Counted from the stretch's first letter, positions 1 through 9,075 are shown. The stretch: 64,000 nt of DNA from Bacillota bacterium (GCA_021324295.1 JAJPJJ010000082.1:77092-141091); one strand, 5' to 3'. Notes: generated from the letters alone by a model not told the origin. Translations and numbers: made by a program.

Positions 1-614
1 CCCGGCGGCAGCGGGCCGGGCGGCATCGGCGGGAGGGACCCATCCAGCAGCGGCCGCACACGGCCGGGCAGCGCCGCGACGGCTTCCATCAAGCCGTCGC
101 CGATCGCGGTGCGGTGGCGCACGCTCAGCGCGTCGATCGCCGCGAGCACCTGCGCGTGGTCGTCGGTCGGCGGCACGTGCAGCACCGCGGAGCCGGCGAA
201 GCTGACCAGCCCGATCCGCACGCGCGCGGGGAGCCCGCGCACGAAGTCCTTCGCGGCGGCCTGGGCCGCCGCGAGGCGCGTGGGCGCCACGTCCCGCGAC
301 AGCATGCTGCCGCTCACATCGATCGAGAGCATCATCGCCGAGCGGTCCGAGGGTGCGAGCAGCGGCACGACCGGCCTCGCGAGCGCGAGGACGGTCGCGA
401 GGAGCGCCAGCACGAACAGCGCCGCGGGAAGGTGGCGCCGGATCCGGCGCTGCTGCCCGGCGGCCGTGGCGGCCGCCTCGACCGGTGGAAACGAGACGGT
501 GTGGCGGAGGCGACGCCGCAGCAGCGCCGCGTACGCCAGGCCCAGCACGGGGATCGCCGCCAGCCCCCAGAGGACGGCGGGCCAGAGAAACGCCACGGGG
601 GCGGGGCGGTCCAC
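1..614 (-). CDS. VWA-domain membrane protein, BatA-like (partial, runs off window start)
   Basis: The reading frame enters the window from the left edge, so only the N-terminal ~204 residues are present. It starts at GTG 614, or at an in-frame GTG at 596, just after the stop of the upstream flavoenzyme. The first ~30 residues have the aerotolerance-regulator pattern (FLWPAVLWGLAAIPVLGL), a membrane segment followed by a run of arginines. A second hydrophobic segment (ALFVLALLATVLALA) follows at about residues 60-75. A von Willebrand A domain then begins, with the MIDAS motif DVSGS and a later TDDHAQ element. Proteins of this build are membrane-anchored metal-binding adhesion or chaperone-like proteins, often beside MoxR ATPases; any such partner would lie outside the window. 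The family is clear, the cellular role is not. Confidence 0.8.
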   Translation of the reverse strand, partial: MDRPAPVAFLWPAVLWGLAAIPVLGLAYAALLRRRLRHTVSFPPVEAAATAAGQQRRIRRHLPAALFVLALLATVLALARPVVPLLAPSDRSAMMLSIDVSGSMLSRDVAPTRLAAAQAAAKDFVRGLPARVRIGLVSFAGSAVLHVPPTDDHAQVLAAIDALSVRHRTAIGDGLMEAVAALPGRVRPLLDGSLPPMPPGPLPP

Positions 615-617
615 CGC

Positions 618-1754
618 TCACCCCGCGGCCGCGAACCGCGCGATGCGGAAGAGGCCGAGGTCCATCCGGGACTCCCCCGCGGTGGCGAGGTCCGCCATGA
701 TCTCCCCGACGACGCTTGCGAACTTGTAGCCGTGGCCGGAGAACCCGGCCGCCACGCAGACCTGGGGCAGCCCGGGGTGCACGTCGAGGATGAAGTGCTC
801 GTCCGGGGTGTTCGTGAACAGACACGTGGTCATCGCCATCGTGGGGCCGTCGGCGTCCGGGAAGTAGCGGCGGATGCCCTCGCGCAGCACGTCCTCGTCC
901 TCGGGGTGGATCTCGCGGTCCACCCGATCCGGATCGACCTGCTCCTGCCGATGATGATATTTCCCGAACTTGAACCCCGGAATCCCGTAGATCGGGAACC
1001 CGTAGAACCGTCCCTCCGGCGCCTCCATGTTGAAGACGGGGAACGCGCCGAGCCGGAAGTGGTCCGGCCGCAGCGGCTGCGCCCAGATCAGCACCTGACG
1101 CTCCGGGACCGCGGTGCGCGCGAGCGCCGGCAGGAGCCGGGCCGTCCACGGCCCCGCGGTGAGCACGAGCCGGTCCGCGGCGTAGGTGCCACGGGACGTG
1201 CGCACCCTGACGCCGTCGGCGGCGGGCTCCCAGCCCAGCACCCCCTCGCGGGCCCGCACCTGTGCGCCGAGGGCCTGGGCGGCCGTGACATGGGCGACGA
1301 TCGCGCGCTCCGACAGGACGAACCCGCCGTCCGGCTGGTAGACGGCGACCATCTCGCGCGGCAGGCGGTAGCCCGGGTAGCGCCGGTGCAGCTCGTCCGC
1401 GGCCAGCGTCTCGTGAGGCAGGTGGTGTAGCTCGCAGGAGCGCAGCGAGCCCTGTACCGTGCGGCAGCCCTCCGGGCCGGCGTCGATGCTGCCCGTGACG
1501 ACCAGGAGCCGCTCGCCTGCGACGTGCTCCAGCTCCCGCCACAGCTCGTAGGCCCGCCGCAGCAGCGGCACGTACGACGGGTGCTCCCAGTAGGCCAGGC
1601 GGATGATGCGGTTTACGCCATGCGAGGAGCCCCGGTCGTGCGGGATGTCGAACTGCTCCAGGCCGAGCGTCCGCGCGCCGCGGCGCGCCAGATGGTACAC
1701 CGCCGCGCTCCCCATCGCGCCGACGCCGATCACGATCGCGTCGTACCGCTCCAT
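618..1754 (-). CDS. FAD-dependent amino-acid oxidase, monomeric sarcosine oxidase type
   Basis: 378 residues, a normal length for monomeric sarcosine / N-methyl-tryptophan oxidases (DAO superfamily). These oxidatively demethylate N-methyl amino acids with covalent FAD, giving formaldehyde and H2O2. The N-terminus has the dinucleotide-binding motif GVGAMGSAAVYHLARRG. It is followed by the family signature EQFDIPHDRGSSHG and by RIIRLAYWEHPSYVPLL. The C-terminal part has CLFTNTPDEHFILD and AGFSGHGYKFA; in the family the Cys that binds FAD sits in the first of these (MTTCLFTNTPD). The start is ATG 1754 (MERYDAIVIG); an upstream in-frame extension lacks homology. The first 25 bases overlap the end of the upstream gene, so the two are probably co-translated. 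The exact substrate cannot be read from sequence. Confidence 0.88.
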   Translation of the reverse strand: MERYDAIVIGVGAMGSAAVYHLARRGARTLGLEQFDIPHDRGSSHGVNRIIRLAYWEHPSYVPLLRRAYELWRELEHVAGERLLVVTGSIDAGPEGCRTVQGSLRSCELHHLPHETLAADELHRRYPGYRLPREMVAVYQPDGGFVLSERAIVAHVTAAQALGAQVRAREGVLGWEPAADGVRVRTSRGTYAADRLVLTAGPWTARLLPALARTAVPERQVLIWAQPLRPDHFRLGAFPVFNMEAPEGRFYGFPIYGIPGFKFGKYHHRQEQVDPDRVDREIHPEDEDVLREGIRRYFPDADGPTMAMTTCLFTNTPDEHFILDVHPGLPQVCVAAGFSGHGYKFASVVGEIMADLATAGESRMDLGLFRIARFAAAG

Positions 1755-2806
1755 GCCGCCACCCGCCTTGTGCGCGGCGCCGCGCGGCTTCGCGACGGCG
1801 CGGCACCGCGCATCCGCGCCCCCTGCCGGAGCACCCAGGCGAGCCCGATCACGCCACCGAGCACGGCGACCGGATGGGCCTCGGCCCACAGCACCGCCCG
1901 CAGCACGCGGCGACACCGATCGACCTGCTTGGCCGTCCGCAGCGGCGGTGTGATCGGATCGTCCCACTCGAACGTCCGCAGCCGCGTGAGCCACCCGCGC
2001 CGCACGCACCCCTCCAGGCTGAACACGGCGATGTCGTCCGTCCGCCGGCTGGCGAGCCGCAAGTCCCGCGCGAGCTCCTCCCAGTCCAACGCGGGGATCT
2101 CCGTGCCGCCCCCGGTGCTCCCTACCCCGATCGCCTGCGCGTCGGGCGCGTAGCTCCACAGGATACCGGGCCCGAGCGGCTGCCGGAAGGCCTTGGAGAA
2201 GCTCGAATAGAGCATCAGCACTTCGCGGTCCACGGGCAGGTCCACGATTCGCGAGATGCGCTGCACCAGCGTGGAGCCGGCCTTGCGGTCGTCGACGATC
2301 AGGGGAAACTGGTAGCTCTCCACCCGGTACCCGTCCGCGTGCATCCGCGCGATGAGATCGCCGTAGGCGCGCCGGCCGCGGCGCGCTCCCGCGTAGTCGA
2401 GCGCGCGGGGCAGCAGGGGAAGCAGATCCCGCCAGCGCCGCGTGGCCGCAAACCCCTGGAGCTCCTCGAGGGCCGGCTCGACGTCCAAGCCCACGCCGGC
2501 CCACCGCAGCCCGTGCTCGGCGGTCCACCCGCGGAACTCCTCGTAGCGGGCGGCGGCCCGCGGCGCGTTGTCGAGGTTGCAATAGTATCCGTCCTGCCTC
2601 GGCAGCAGCAGCCACGCCGTCACCGGCACGCCGCAGGCGGTCAGGCGACGCACCGCGGCGGCGCGGCTCGCGCTCAAGTCCGAGAGCGCGAGGCTCACGC
2701 CGGCCTGCAGGGCCAGGAGGTCGTCGACCACGCGTCCATCGGCCAGCAGCTCGCGCAGCGCATCCGCGTCCAACTCGCACCAGAACGTCAACCTCGGACG
2801 CGCCAT
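1730..2806 (-). CDS. Uncharacterised TIM-barrel-like protein with C-terminal membrane segment
   Basis: I do not recognise a named family with confidence. From ATG 2806 (MARPRLTFWCELDADALREL) the product is 358 residues. The pattern of repeating strands and helices, with LTFWCELDADAL near the start, VTAWLLLPRQDGYYCNLDNA at about 85-105 and GVGLDVEPALEEL at about 125-137, resembles TIM-barrel glycosidase-like or GH25-like folds with an acidic cluster at a strand end. Near the C-terminus HPVAVLGGVIGLAWVL could be a single membrane anchor, followed by an Arg-rich tail. The frame overlaps the flavoenzyme by 25 bases and lies head-to-head with the disulfide oxidoreductase at 3121. ATG 2806 was preferred over longer starts because the extra ~35 residues look non-coding. 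No function is claimed. Confidence 0.6.
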   Translation of the reverse strand: MARPRLTFWCELDADALRELLADGRVVDDLLALQAGVSLALSDLSASRAAAVRRLTACGVPVTAWLLLPRQDGYYCNLDNAPRAAARYEEFRGWTAEHGLRWAGVGLDVEPALEELQGFAATRRWRDLLPLLPRALDYAGARRGRRAYGDLIARMHADGYRVESYQFPLIVDDRKAGSTLVQRISRIVDLPVDREVLMLYSSFSKAFRQPLGPGILWSYAPDAQAIGVGSTGGGTEIPALDWEELARDLRLASRRTDDIAVFSLEGCVRRGWLTRLRTFEWDDPITPPLRTAKQVDRCRRVLRAVLWAEAHPVAVLGGVIGLAWVLRQGARMRGAAPSRSRAAPRTRRVAAWSGTTRS

Positions 2807-3120
2807 CGGCCACCCCGCATCCGCCGGCCCGGTCGTCACGCCGCGCGGCGACGAGTGCAGCTCGGGCGGCGCGATCGTCCACCGCCTGACGCGGCACCTC
2901 AGCATTCGCGCCCCCACGGCGGCAGTTCCTCCCGCGCCGACCGGGCCGGGCCACCGCAGCGCGGAAGGCGCTGCGCGGGAATAACCCGAAAGAGGCGCTA
3001 GGCCGTCCCACGCGTCGCCGGCACCGATTCGTGGGACCCCGGGCTTTCCTCGTGAAGGGTTTCCGGGACGTGCTGCGCAGATGGCGGCGGGCGCCCGCCA
3101 GCGCCGCAGGAGGGACGGGG
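2807..3120. other. Intergenic region between divergent genes
   Basis: These 314 bases separate two divergent genes and should hold both promoters. I see no convincing -35/-10 pair, no clear operator and no RNA gene. The only firm signal is a Shine-Dalgarno sequence, AGGAGGGACG, at about 3108-3117, which fixes the start of the plus-strand gene at 3121. A longer open frame reaching upstream to 3031 adds ~30 residues of basic, non-homologous sequence and is probably not translated. Confidence 0.5.
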
Positions 3121-4512
3121 ATGGAGACGGGGCGGCACTACGATGCGATCGTGATCGGCTCCGGGCAGGGGGGGACGCCGCTCGCCAAGGCGCTGGCGCA
3201 GGCCGGCCGCAGGACGGCGCTCGTCGAGCGCGCGCACGTCGGCGGCACCTGCGTGAACGTGGGATGCACGCCCACGAAGACGATGGTGGCGAGCGCCCGC
3301 GTCGCCTACCTCGCGAGACGGGGGCCCGACTACGGCGTGCGCACCGGCCCGGTGAGCGTGGAGATGGCCCGGGTGCGGCAGCGCAAGCGCGACATCGTGG
3401 CGGCCTTCAACCGGGGCGGCGTCCGCGGCGTGGAGAAGACGGAGGGGCTGGACCTGCTGATGGGCGAGGCGCGGTTCATCGCCCCGAAGTCGCTCGAGGT
3501 GCGGCTGCACGACGGCGGGAGCACCGTGCTCGGGGCGGAGGCGATCTTCATCAACACCGGCCTCCGGCCCCACATTCCGTCGATCCCGGGGTTGGAGGCG
3601 GTGCCGTTCCTCGACTCCACATCCGTGATGGAGCTGGACACCGTGCCAGAGCACCTCCTGGTGATCGGCGGGGGCTACGTCGCGCTCGAGTTCGGCCAGA
3701 TGTTCCGGCGCTTCGGCAGCCGGGTGACGATCCTCCAGCGGGGCCCGCAGCTCCTCGCGCGCGAGGACCCCGACGTGGCCGAGGAGATCACGAGGATCCT
3801 GCGCGAGGACGGCGTGGAGGTCGTGCTGGAGGCCGAGACGCAGCACGCCGAGCGGGGCCAGGATGGGTCGATCCGCCTCGCGCTCCGCACGCGGGACGAC
3901 CGGGAGATGCGTGTCCTCACCGGCTCGCACCTGCTCGTGGCGGCCGGCCGCGTGCCCAACACCGACCAGCTCAACCTGGCGGCCGCGGGCGTGGAGACGG
4001 ATGCCCGCGGATTCATCAAGGTCAACGAGCGGCTGGAGACGGCCGTGCCCGGCCTCTACGCGCTCGGCGACGTCAAGGGCGGGCCGGCCTTTACCCATAT
4101 CTCGTACGACGACTTCCGGATCATCGAGACGAACCTGCTGCAGGGCGGGACGGCCACGACGACGGGCCGCCTCGTGCCGTACGTCGTCTTCACCGATCCC
4201 GAGCTGGGCCGCGTGGGGCTGGGCGAGATGGACGCGCGGCGTGAGCACCGCGAGATTCGCGTGTACAAGATGCCGATGCGGCACGTGGCGCGGGCGCTGG
4301 AGATGGACGAGACCCGGGGGTTCATGAAGGTGGTGGTCGACGCCGGAAGCGGGCAGATCCTCGGCTGCGCCATGCTGGGGGTGGCGGGCGGCGAGCTTGC
4401 GAGCATGGTCGAGATCGCGATGATGGGGCGGATCCCGTACACAAGCCTGCGAGACGCGACGTTTGCCCACCCGACGCTGGCCGAGGCCCTCAACAACCTC
4501 TTCTATCAGTAG
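3121..4512 (+). CDS. FAD-dependent pyridine nucleotide-disulfide oxidoreductase (class I, MerA/Lpd-like)
   Basis: 463 residues, the usual length for class I flavoprotein disulfide reductases. The order is FAD-binding motif ([19 protein letters not shown], residues ~11-29), redox-active pair [15 protein letters not shown] with Cys44 and Cys49, NAD(P)-binding motif [14 protein letters not shown] (~181-194), second FAD motif [16 protein letters not shown], and dimerisation domain ending in [14 protein letters not shown], which supplies the catalytic His-Glu pair. The start at ATG 3121 is set by AGGAGGGACG. Annotation pipelines often call this type mercuric reductase, but there is no N-terminal heavy-metal-associated domain and no C-terminal vicinal Cys pair, so mercury reduction is not supported. 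It may act on a lipoyl or low-molecular-weight disulfide substrate. There is no obvious operon partner. Confidence 0.85.
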   Translation: METGRHYDAIVIGSGQGGTPLAKALAQAGRRTALVERAHVGGTCVNVGCTPTKTMVASARVAYLARRGPDYGVRTGPVSVEMARVRQRKRDIVAAFNRGGVRGVEKTEGLDLLMGEARFIAPKSLEVRLHDGGSTVLGAEAIFINTGLRPHIPSIPGLEAVPFLDSTSVMELDTVPEHLLVIGGGYVALEFGQMFRRFGSRVTILQRGPQLLAREDPDVAEEITRILREDGVEVVLEAETQHAERGQDGSIRLALRTRDDREMRVLTGSHLLVAAGRVPNTDQLNLAAAGVETDARGFIKVNERLETAVPGLYALGDVKGGPAFTHISYDDFRIIETNLLQGGTATTTGRLVPYVVFTDPELGRVGLGEMDARREHREIRVYKMPMRHVARALEMDETRGFMKVVVDAGSGQILGCAMLGVAGGELASMVEIAMMGRIPYTSLRDATFAHPTLAEALNNLFYQ

Positions 4513-4682
4513 CGCGGCCGCCCTCCGGGCTGGGGTCGAGGTGCGCAGACGCACGCGCCGTCGGCGCTGCGCCGCCCCCGGGCCGCCCGCGGCAGAAGGG
4601 GCAGGCGCTGCCCGCCGCATAAGCTCTCCTGTACGCCGTGACCGCGCCGCGTCGGCGGCCGGCCCGTACTGGGGAGGGTCCC

Positions 4683-5534
4683 GTGGCGAGGCACCTCGTG
4701 TGCCTGACGTTCGACTTCGATGCGCTCTCGATCTGGCTTGCCCGCGGCATGACGACGCCGACGCCGATCTCGCGGGGCGAGTTCGGCGCGGTCGGCGCGG
4801 AGCGGATCCTCTCCCTGCTGCGCGCGCACCGCATCCCGGCAACGTGGTTCGTCCCCGGCCACACCATCGAAATCTATCCCGAGGTGTGCGCGCGGGTCCA
4901 CGCCGAGGGGCACGAGATCGGACACCACGGGTATCTCCACGAGCCGCCGGCGACCCTGTCGCGCGAGGAGGAGGAGCGCGTCCTGCTGCGGGGCAACGAG
5001 GCGATCCGCCGCATCACCGGCGCGCCCGCGCGCGGCTACCGGTCGCCGTCGTGGGACCTCAGCCCGCACACGGTCTCGCTGCTGCTCGCGCACGGGTTCC
5101 TGTACGACAGCAGCATGATGGCCCACGACGGCCTGCCGTACCGGGCGCGGGAGGGCGATGAGGTCTCACCGGATGGGCGGGTGCGGTGGGGCGAGCCGAG
5201 CCGACTGATCGAGATGCCGGTGAGCTGGTCGCTCGACGACTACCCGCACTTCGAGTACGTTCGCGGCCCGGCGTACGTGCTGCCGGGGCTGCGGCGCGCC
5301 GCGGACGTCCTGGAGAACTGGGTGGACGACTTCCGCTACCTGGCCCGCACCGCGGAGTGGGGCGTGCTCACCTACACGTTCCATCCCCAGGTGAGCGGCC
5401 GGGGCCATCGGATGCTCGCCCTCGAGCGGCTCATCGAGGCGCTCGCCTCGCTCGGGGCAACGTTCGTGCGCATGGACGCTGCGGCGGAAGAGTTCGCCCG
5501 GCGGGAGAGACGGGATGCGGGTCACGGCGGCTGA
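4683..5534 (+). CDS. Polysaccharide deacetylase / NodB-type (PuuE-like) carbohydrate esterase 4 protein
   Basis: 283 residues from GTG 4683, chosen because GGGGAGGG at 4672-4679 lies just upstream and the protein then opens directly into the NodB fold (ARHLVCLTFDFDALS). Motif 1 is TFDFDA, motif 2 is GHEIGHHGYLH with metal-ligand histidines, and motif 3 is RGYRSPSWDLSPHT. No signal peptide is visible, so it is probably cytoplasmic. That fits the PuuE/allantoinase-like branch better than peptidoglycan deacetylases. It hydrolyses C-N bonds of N-acyl groups or a cyclic ureide; the substrate is unknown. The SDR gene 141 bases downstream could be co-transcribed. Confidence 0.82.
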   Translation: MARHLVCLTFDFDALSIWLARGMTTPTPISRGEFGAVGAERILSLLRAHRIPATWFVPGHTIEIYPEVCARVHAEGHEIGHHGYLHEPPATLSREEEERVLLRGNEAIRRITGAPARGYRSPSWDLSPHTVSLLLAHGFLYDSSMMAHDGLPYRAREGDEVSPDGRVRWGEPSRLIEMPVSWSLDDYPHFEYVRGPAYVLPGLRRAADVLENWVDDFRYLARTAEWGVLTYTFHPQVSGRGHRMLALERLIEALASLGATFVRMDAAAEEFARRERRDAGHGG

Positions 5535-5675
5535 GGCGTTGCCGGCGGTCCGGCGTGCGACCTCGTGTCGCGTTGTTGCCAATCTTGCGCGAGGACCGCG
5601 GGGGGCCCGCGGCCAGGCGGCGCCGCGCGTGGCGGGCGGAGCGCCTCGTGCGAGACCGCGCAAGGGGGGAGATGC

Positions 5676-6416
5676 GTGAGCGATGTGGCGGCTTCAGCCG
5701 TGATTGTCACCGGTGCGGCGCAGGGCATCGGCCGGGCGGTCGCGGAGCGGTTTGCCATGGGCGGGGCACACGTGATCGCCGTAGATCTCCGGAGGCCGGA
5801 CGCGACCGCGGAGGCCATCACATCGCGCGGCGGCCATTGCGTTGCCGTCCAGGCAGACGTCGCGGACCGCGATCAGGTGAGGGCGATGGTCGCCACGGCG
5901 CGCGAACGCTGCGGCGCGATCGACGTGCTGGTGGCCAATGCCGGCATCGGGTTTCCCGATCCCATCCTCGCGATCTCGGAGGAAAACTGGGACCGCGTCC
6001 TCGCAGTGAACCTGAAGGGCGCGTTCCTCTGCGTCCAGGCCACGCTGCCGCAGATGCTGGACCGTCGGCGCGGGGCGATCGTGCTCGTCTCCTCCATCGC
6101 CGGCCGCCGGGCGAGCCTGACCAACGGCGCGCACTACACCTGCTCCAAGTACGGGGTGATCGGGTTGGCGCGCCATCTCGCGAATGAGCTGGCCGGCACC
6201 GGGGTCCGCATCAACTGCGTGTGCCCGGGCCCGACCGAGACACCGCTGCTCGCCCACGTCGCGACGCCGGAGCAGCGGGCACAGATGATCCAGCAGACGC
6301 CGCTCAGGCGTCTGGCGGATCCTGGCGACGTGGCCGACGTCATCGTGTTCCTCGCGGGCCCGGGCGCGCGGCACATGCATGGTGCGATCGTCGACGTGAA
6401 CGGAGGATTGTATTAG
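5676..6416 (+). CDS. Short-chain dehydrogenase/reductase (SDR, classical type)
   Basis: 246 residues from GTG 5676, behind a strong AAGGGGGGA Shine-Dalgarno at 5662-5670. Classical SDR landmarks are all present: cofactor motif TGAAQGIG, acidic residue after strand 2 (AVDLRRPD, suggesting NAD preference), VANAG, the catalytic Ser in VLVSSIAG, YTCSK giving the Tyr-x3-Lys pair, and CPGPTETPLL. The C-terminus MHGAIVDVNGGLY is typical of tetrameric FabG-like enzymes. The substrate (alcohol or ketone) cannot be assigned. It converges on another SDR gene at 6597-7346. Confidence 0.88.
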   Translation: MSDVAASAVIVTGAAQGIGRAVAERFAMGGAHVIAVDLRRPDATAEAITSRGGHCVAVQADVADRDQVRAMVATARERCGAIDVLVANAGIGFPDPILAISEENWDRVLAVNLKGAFLCVQATLPQMLDRRRGAIVLVSSIAGRRASLTNGAHYTCSKYGVIGLARHLANELAGTGVRINCVCPGPTETPLLAHVATPEQRAQMIQQTPLRRLADPGDVADVIVFLAGPGARHMHGAIVDVNGGLY

Positions 6417-6420
6417 CTCC

Positions 6421-6444
6421 GCTTCAAGCCGACGATGTTGAAGC
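6421..6444 (+). terminator. Stem-loop just after the SDR stop codon
   Basis: A perfect 7 bp stem, GCTTCAA (6421-6427) with TTGAAGC (6438-6444), closes a 10-base loop five bases after the TAG of the plus-strand SDR. There is no run of T after it, so it is a candidate terminator or 3' mRNA-stabilising hairpin between two converging genes rather than a textbook intrinsic terminator. Confidence 0.4.
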
Positions 6445-6596
6445 CGGCACGGGCTTGTGGAAGCCGCGTAGGGAGAGAGCCCCCGCCTCCTCGGTCCCAG
6501 CGCGCTCCTCCGCCGCGCTGGCGATGCGTGACGAGACGAGGATCTGGCCGCCGCGCGGCAGCGAGCACGCGCGCGGCTCTTCCGGCCCCGACCGCG

Positions 6597-7346
6597 CTAC
6601 ATGTGGCGGCCGCCGGTCACCTCGATCACGGCGCCGGTGACGAAGCTCGCGAGGTCGCTCGCCAGGAACAGCGCCACGGACGCCACCTCCTCGGGCCGGC
6701 CCACGCGTCCCAGCGGCGTGGCGGCCGCGGCCTCCGCCAGGCGCTGCTCCCCGAGGGCCCGCGCCATCGGCGTGTCGATGAGGCCCGGCTGGATCGCGTT
6801 GGCGCGGACGCCGTAGCGCGCGTACTCGCGCGCGGTCACCTTGGTGAGCGCCACGATGCCGGCCTTGGCGGCCGCGTAGTTGGCCTGCCCGATGTTTCCC
6901 ACCTTCGCCGAGATCGAGGAGATGTTCACGATCGCGCCCCCGCGGCCGGCGTCGCGCATCCGCGGCGCCACGGCGCGGGTGCAGAGGAACGTGCCCTTGA
7001 GGTGGACGTCCACGACGAGGTCCCAGTCCTCCTCGCTCATCCGCCGGATCGTGGCATCGCGCGTGATCCCCGCGTTGTTGACGAGGATGTCGATGTGCCC
7101 GAGCGCCGCGGAGGCCTCCGCGACGGCGCGCGCTACCTCGTCCGCGCGGCTCACATCCGCGGCGAGCGCCACCGCGCGGCGGCCGAGCGAGCGGACGGCC
7201 ACGGCCGTTTCCTCCGCCGCGGCCTCGCGCACGTCCAGGGCGCCGACGTCGGCGCCCTCCCGGGCGAAGAGGAGCGCGGTGGCGCGGCCGATCCCCGATC
7301 CCGCGCCGGTGACGAGCGCCACCCGGCGGGCCAGCAGCGGGTCCAT
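6597..7346 (-). CDS. SDR family oxidoreductase, FabG-like
   Basis: 249 residues. Landmarks are TGAGSGIG, the Asp of ALDVREA, NNAGITRDATI, the Ser in NISSISAKVGN, YAAAK and the C-terminal SFVTGAVIEVTGG. These closely match 3-oxoacyl-ACP reductases (FabG) and their many catabolic look-alikes. Two ATGs lie six bases apart; ATG 7346 is preferred because the GGGGGG tract would touch the ATG at 7352 but is correctly spaced from 7346. It has no fatty-acid synthesis neighbours and sits alone between the converging SDR and the SIS/phosphoesterase pair, so a catabolic or sugar-alcohol role is more likely than FabG itself. Confidence 0.87.
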   Translation of the reverse strand: MDPLLARRVALVTGAGSGIGRATALLFAREGADVGALDVREAAAEETAVAVRSLGRRAVALAADVSRADEVARAVAEASAALGHIDILVNNAGITRDATIRRMSEEDWDLVVDVHLKGTFLCTRAVAPRMRDAGRGGAIVNISSISAKVGNIGQANYAAAKAGIVALTKVTAREYARYGVRANAIQPGLIDTPMARALGEQRLAEAAAATPLGRVGRPEEVASVALFLASDLASFVTGAVIEVTGGRHM

Positions 7347-7426
7347 CGTCATCCCCCCTGTTCCAAAGACGCATCGCCGCGTCGACGCCGACCGCTCCGC
7401 GGCGGTGCATCCCGCGCGGTGCCGCC

Positions 7427-8518
7427 CTAGAGCGCCCGCGTGATCTTGCGCAGCCCCCGCGGCCGGTCCGGGTCGAGGCCGCGCAGGCGCGACAGGTGAT
7501 ACGCGAGGAGCTGCAGCGGCAGCGCGTAGATGTGTGGCGTGAGGGCCTCGTCGGGGACGGCGGGCACCTCGACCGGCAGCGCGGCGCCGCGCAGCAGCGC
7601 CGCGCTCGAGGAGACGACCACGGTGGCGGCGCTGCGGCGATGCAGGCGTGCGGCGGTCTTCGCGAGATGGGGGAACGCCCGGCCGGGCGGCGCGATGAGG
7701 AACACCGGGAACCCGCGCTCGACGATGGCGATCGGTCCGTGGAGCAGGTCCGCCGACGAGAGCGGTTCGGCGGCCACGTAGCAGGTCTCCTTCAGCTTGA
7801 GCGCCGCCTCGCGCGCCGTCGCGAGGTTGTACCCGCGTGAGGTGACCAGGCACTCCTGCAGCAGCCGGCAGCGGCGCGCGACCTCGCGGATGCGGTCCTC
7901 ACAGGCGAGCGTGCGCTCCGCCAGTCCGGGCAGGTCCCGATGCCGGGCCGCCAGGCCGTGCGCCCCGGCCGCCTGCGCCACGAGCAGGCTGAGGACGGTG
8001 AGCTGAGCCGTGTATGTCTTCGTGGCGGCGACGCTGCGCTCGGGTCCGCTCTCGAGCAGCACCGTCTCGTGCGCGGCCTGGGCGAGCGGCGAGCGAGCGC
8101 GGTTCGTGATCGCCACCGTCAGCGCCCCGCGGGCGCGCGCCCCCGCGAGGAACTCGACGATGTCCGTGGAGGCGCCGGATTGCGACAGCGCGATCACGAG
8201 CGTGCCGCGCAGCCTGAGGCGCGCCTCGTAAATCGTCACGACCGACGGGGCGGCGAGCGAGGTCGGGATCCCCCACAGCGTCTCGATCAGGTAGCGTCCG
8301 TAGAGCGCGGCGTTGTCCGACGACCCGCGGGCGGCGAGCACCACCGCGGCCGGCGGCCTGGCGCGGAGCCGCGCGCCGAGCGCGCGGAGCTGCGGGCCGG
8401 CCCGCTCGCACAGGCGCGCCATCACCCCGGGCTGCTCGTGGATCTCGCGCCGCATCCACCGGCCCGGCTCGGGCGCGGCTCCGGGCGGACCCGCGCGGGG
8501 CGCCGGAGCCCGGTTCAC
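7427..8518 (-). CDS. Double-SIS sugar isomerase/deaminase (GlmS-isomerase-like, NagB-II/AgaS type)
   Basis: 363 residues with two sugar-isomerase (SIS) domains and no N-terminal glutaminase. SIS-1 holds AARGSSDNAALYGRYLIE and the phosphate-binding loop SQSGASTDI. SIS-2 holds TSRGYNLATAREAALKLKE, and LLHGPIAIVE follows. The C-terminus ends DPDRPRGLRKITRAL, where true GlmS proteins end in a conserved KSVTVE tail. Glucosamine-6-phosphate deaminases of the NagB-II type and AgaS-like tagatose-6-P ketose isomerases share this layout, so amino-sugar phosphate deamination is the best guess. The start at GTG 8518 makes a GTGA overlap with the stop of the upstream phosphoesterase, indicating translational coupling. 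Confidence 0.82.
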   Translation of the reverse strand: MNRAPAPRAGPPGAAPEPGRWMRREIHEQPGVMARLCERAGPQLRALGARLRARPPAAVVLAARGSSDNAALYGRYLIETLWGIPTSLAAPSVVTIYEARLRLRGTLVIALSQSGASTDIVEFLAGARARGALTVAITNRARSPLAQAAHETVLLESGPERSVAATKTYTAQLTVLSLLVAQAAGAHGLAARHRDLPGLAERTLACEDRIREVARRCRLLQECLVTSRGYNLATAREAALKLKETCYVAAEPLSSADLLHGPIAIVERGFPVFLIAPPGRAFPHLAKTAARLHRRSAATVVVSSSAALLRGAALPVEVPAVPDEALTPHIYALPLQLLAYHLSRLRGLDPDRPRGLRKITRAL

Positions 8519-9075
8519 AGCAGGCGGGCGTCCACGTCCGCGGGCCCGAGCTCGATGAGGGCGCCGTGCGTCCGGCCGTCGCCCATGGTGCAGTTGATCA
8601 CGAGCGTCTCGCCGACCCGCGCGATCCCCGGCGACTCGTGGACGTGCCCGCAGGTGAGCACGCGCGGCCGCAGCCGCGCGACGAGATCGCGGACGCGCCG
8701 CGCGCCGATGTGCTGGCCGGACCACGCCCGATCGAGCGTGCCGGCGGGCGGCTCGTGCGTCACCAGCACGTCGCAGCGCTCGCGGACGTGCGGCCCGCCG
8801 AACGAGACGCCGGCGATCACCACGGGCTCGTCTCCCAGGAGCCGGCCGCGCGCGGCGATCTCCGCCACGGCGCGCGGCCCATCCATGTTCCCGGAGACGG
8901 CCAGCGTGGGGACCGGCAGGTCGCCGAGCAGCGCGAGCGCGTCTTCTCCCCGGCCGGCATGGGTCAGGTCCCCGGGGAGGAGCACGACCTCCGGCGCGTG
9001 CTCCGCGACAAGGCTCCGCACCCGGGCGATCCGCTCCGGGTGGCCGTGTAGATCCGCGCACGCGAGGATGCGCAT
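8515..9075 (-). CDS. Small calcineurin-like metallophosphoesterase
   Basis: 186 residues. The dimetal site is complete: CADLHGH, LPGDLTHAG, VSGNMDG, VTHEP and TCGHVHE. This is the compact YfcE/MJ0936-like type that hydrolyses phosphodiesters. The start at ATG 9075 has GGAGGTG nine bases upstream. It is the first gene of a two-gene unit with the SIS protein, linked by a 4-base overlap. That suggests joint handling of a phosphorylated sugar or nucleotide-sugar, but the substrate is not evident. Confidence 0.85.
   Translation of the reverse strand: MRILACADLHGHPERIARVRSLVAEHAPEVVLLPGDLTHAGRGEDALALLGDLPVPTLAVSGNMDGPRAVAEIAARGRLLGDEPVVIAGVSFGGPHVRERCDVLVTHEPPAGTLDRAWSGQHIGARRVRDLVARLRPRVLTCGHVHESPGIARVGETLVINCTMGDGRTHGALIELGPADVDARLL

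Noticed and set aside
3121-4512. Mercuric reductase
   Set aside because: The fold fits, but there is no metal-binding N-terminal domain, no C-terminal Cys pair and no mer gene nearby.
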